Source: a virus
Length of the DNA stretch: 38,250 bases
Virus record (IMG/VR): IMGVR_UViG_3300030117_002348
Coordinates: 1 to 38,250 of that record
Direction: 5' to 3' (one strand)
The first letter of the stretch is position 1. Every line of letters begins with the position of its first letter. Below the pieces are notes generated by a model that was not told the DNA's origin, made no database searches, and saw only the letters and a program-made list of their open reading frames with translations. A program made the position numbers and the translations under genes. Positions 37,889-38,250 of this stretch are shown piece by piece.

Positions 37889-37932
37889 ATACTCTAAGAC
37901 CGCTTACTCCACCTAAGCGGTCTTTAGAGTAT
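37889..37932 (+). terminator. Strong terminator after capsid gene
   Basis: Near-perfect 18-19 bp stem with one bulged base: ATACTCTAA-AGACCGCTTA type arms (37889-37906 and 37914-37932) around the loop CTCCACC. It lies 12 nt after the capsid stop. The T-run is inside the stem only, so it may act as a partial terminator/attenuator lowering expression of genes beyond the capsid. Confidence 0.7.
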
Positions 37933-37940
37933 GCTAAAAT
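37932..37940 (+). promoter_or_regulatory. Extended -10 promoter after the capsid terminator
   Basis: TGCTAAAAT at 37932-37940 matches the extended -10 form with one mismatch in TATAAT and starts right where the terminator hairpin ends. The predicted start is near 37947, so the AAGGAACG ribosome-binding site (37941-37948) of the next gene is only partly inside the transcript. Confidence 0.35.
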
Positions 37941-37951
37941 AAGGAACGAAT

Positions 37952-38250
37952 ATGGCAAGATTTAAACAAGACTTAGTACAAATAGATAGCGGATCTACAG
38001 CTAGCGAAGGTTCCAATACAGACGGAATGCTTTTGTCAGGTATTATATTTCCATCAGCAATGACTGGATCTACAATAACAATACAATGGGCTTCAAGTCC
38101 TGGCGGTTGGAAGGACGTAAAAGAGACTGACGGATCTGCAGTAAGCTACACAATAAGTACAGATGATGTTGTAAGAGTTGATCCTAGTGGTTGGGCTTTT
38201 GCTTCTACAGGGTTTTTACGTGTAGTATCTGGATCTACTGAAGCTGCTGC
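37952..38250 (+). CDS. Virion protein after capsid (partial), beta-rich
   Basis: ATG after AAGGAACG; the frame runs off the window end (99 complete codons). 'MARFKQDLVQIDSGSTASEG' then 'NTDGMLLSGIIFPSAMTGSTITIQWASSPGGWKDVKETDGSAVSYTISTDDVVRVDPSGWAFASTGFLRVVSG': an all-beta protein. This pattern resembles small capsid-decoration or head-fibre proteins seen next to capsid genes in marine phages. The end is missing. Confidence 0.45.
   Translation, partial: MARFKQDLVQIDSGSTASEGSNTDGMLLSGIIFPSAMTGSTITIQWASSPGGWKDVKETDGSAVSYTISTDDVVRVDPSGWAFASTGFLRVVSGSTEAA

Noticed and set aside
1-38250. CRISPR array, insertion sequence, integrase, rRNA
   Set aside because: No spaced direct repeats, transposase or integrase motifs or rRNA-like stretches were seen; the only tandem repetition at gene level is the tail paralog array.

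Overview
The window is an AT-rich (by eye roughly one-third G+C) segment of a tailed double-stranded DNA phage genome. Every protein gene is on the + strand, packed head to tail with ATGA, TAATG or GTGA stop/start overlaps. Hallmark genes are a large terminase, a portal protein, a scaffold/major capsid pair, a lysis cassette, recombination genes, a sliding-clamp-like protein and ArdA. Small-gene families familiar from uncultured marine phages (the 'MKIARMAPPRNKITGADF' protein, the DUF6321-like 'YRGEKFSGYNKP' protein, the 'IGDQLDMIYW' tail protein) point to a marine virus. A secreted protein with a Thr-rich/PEPEPE linker, extended -10 promoters and some apparently leaderless starts would fit a low-GC marine actinobacterial host, but the host is inference only.

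Layout: (1) 1-3089, end of the tail module: a tandem array of six homologous ~170-residue tail or receptor-binding paralogs, then a tail-assembly-like protein. (2) 3095-8685, host interaction and lysis: small membrane proteins, a 14-residue Cys-rich peptide, a 613-residue secreted acidic protein, a chain of tiny Lys-rich proteins, a DUF5675 putative endolysin, a holin and a metallophosphoesterase. (3) 8686-9048, a regulatory gap with terminators, promoters and a candidate small RNA whose hairpin loop carries an anti-Shine-Dalgarno sequence. (4) 9049-15876, the early region: many small ORFs, an Erf-like annealing protein, a SET-domain protein, a PD-(D/E)XK nuclease, a beta-clamp-like protein, zinc-ribbon proteins and ArdA. 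(5) 15877-16613, a non-coding region holding a GATC-rich patch and a 77-nt minus-strand RNA gene that looks like an alanine-chargeable tRNA/tmRNA acceptor domain without an anticodon arm. (6) 16614-38250, the virion module: terminase carrying its own zinc finger and HTH, portal, about 15 kb of very large virion/ejection proteins (one combining a split Nudix box with an ADP-ribosyltransferase-like domain), a lytic transglycosylase, scaffold and major capsid protein, and the start of the next head/tail gene.

The right edge (capsid, early tail) and left edge (late tail) would join in a circular map, so the window probably covers most but not all of a genome; no DNA polymerase, helicase, tail tube or integrase is seen. 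The early genes run from promoters near 9003 and 14220 to terminators near 14180 and 15900, and the virion genes follow as one long operon. Proteins were identified by motif recognition only; no database search was run.
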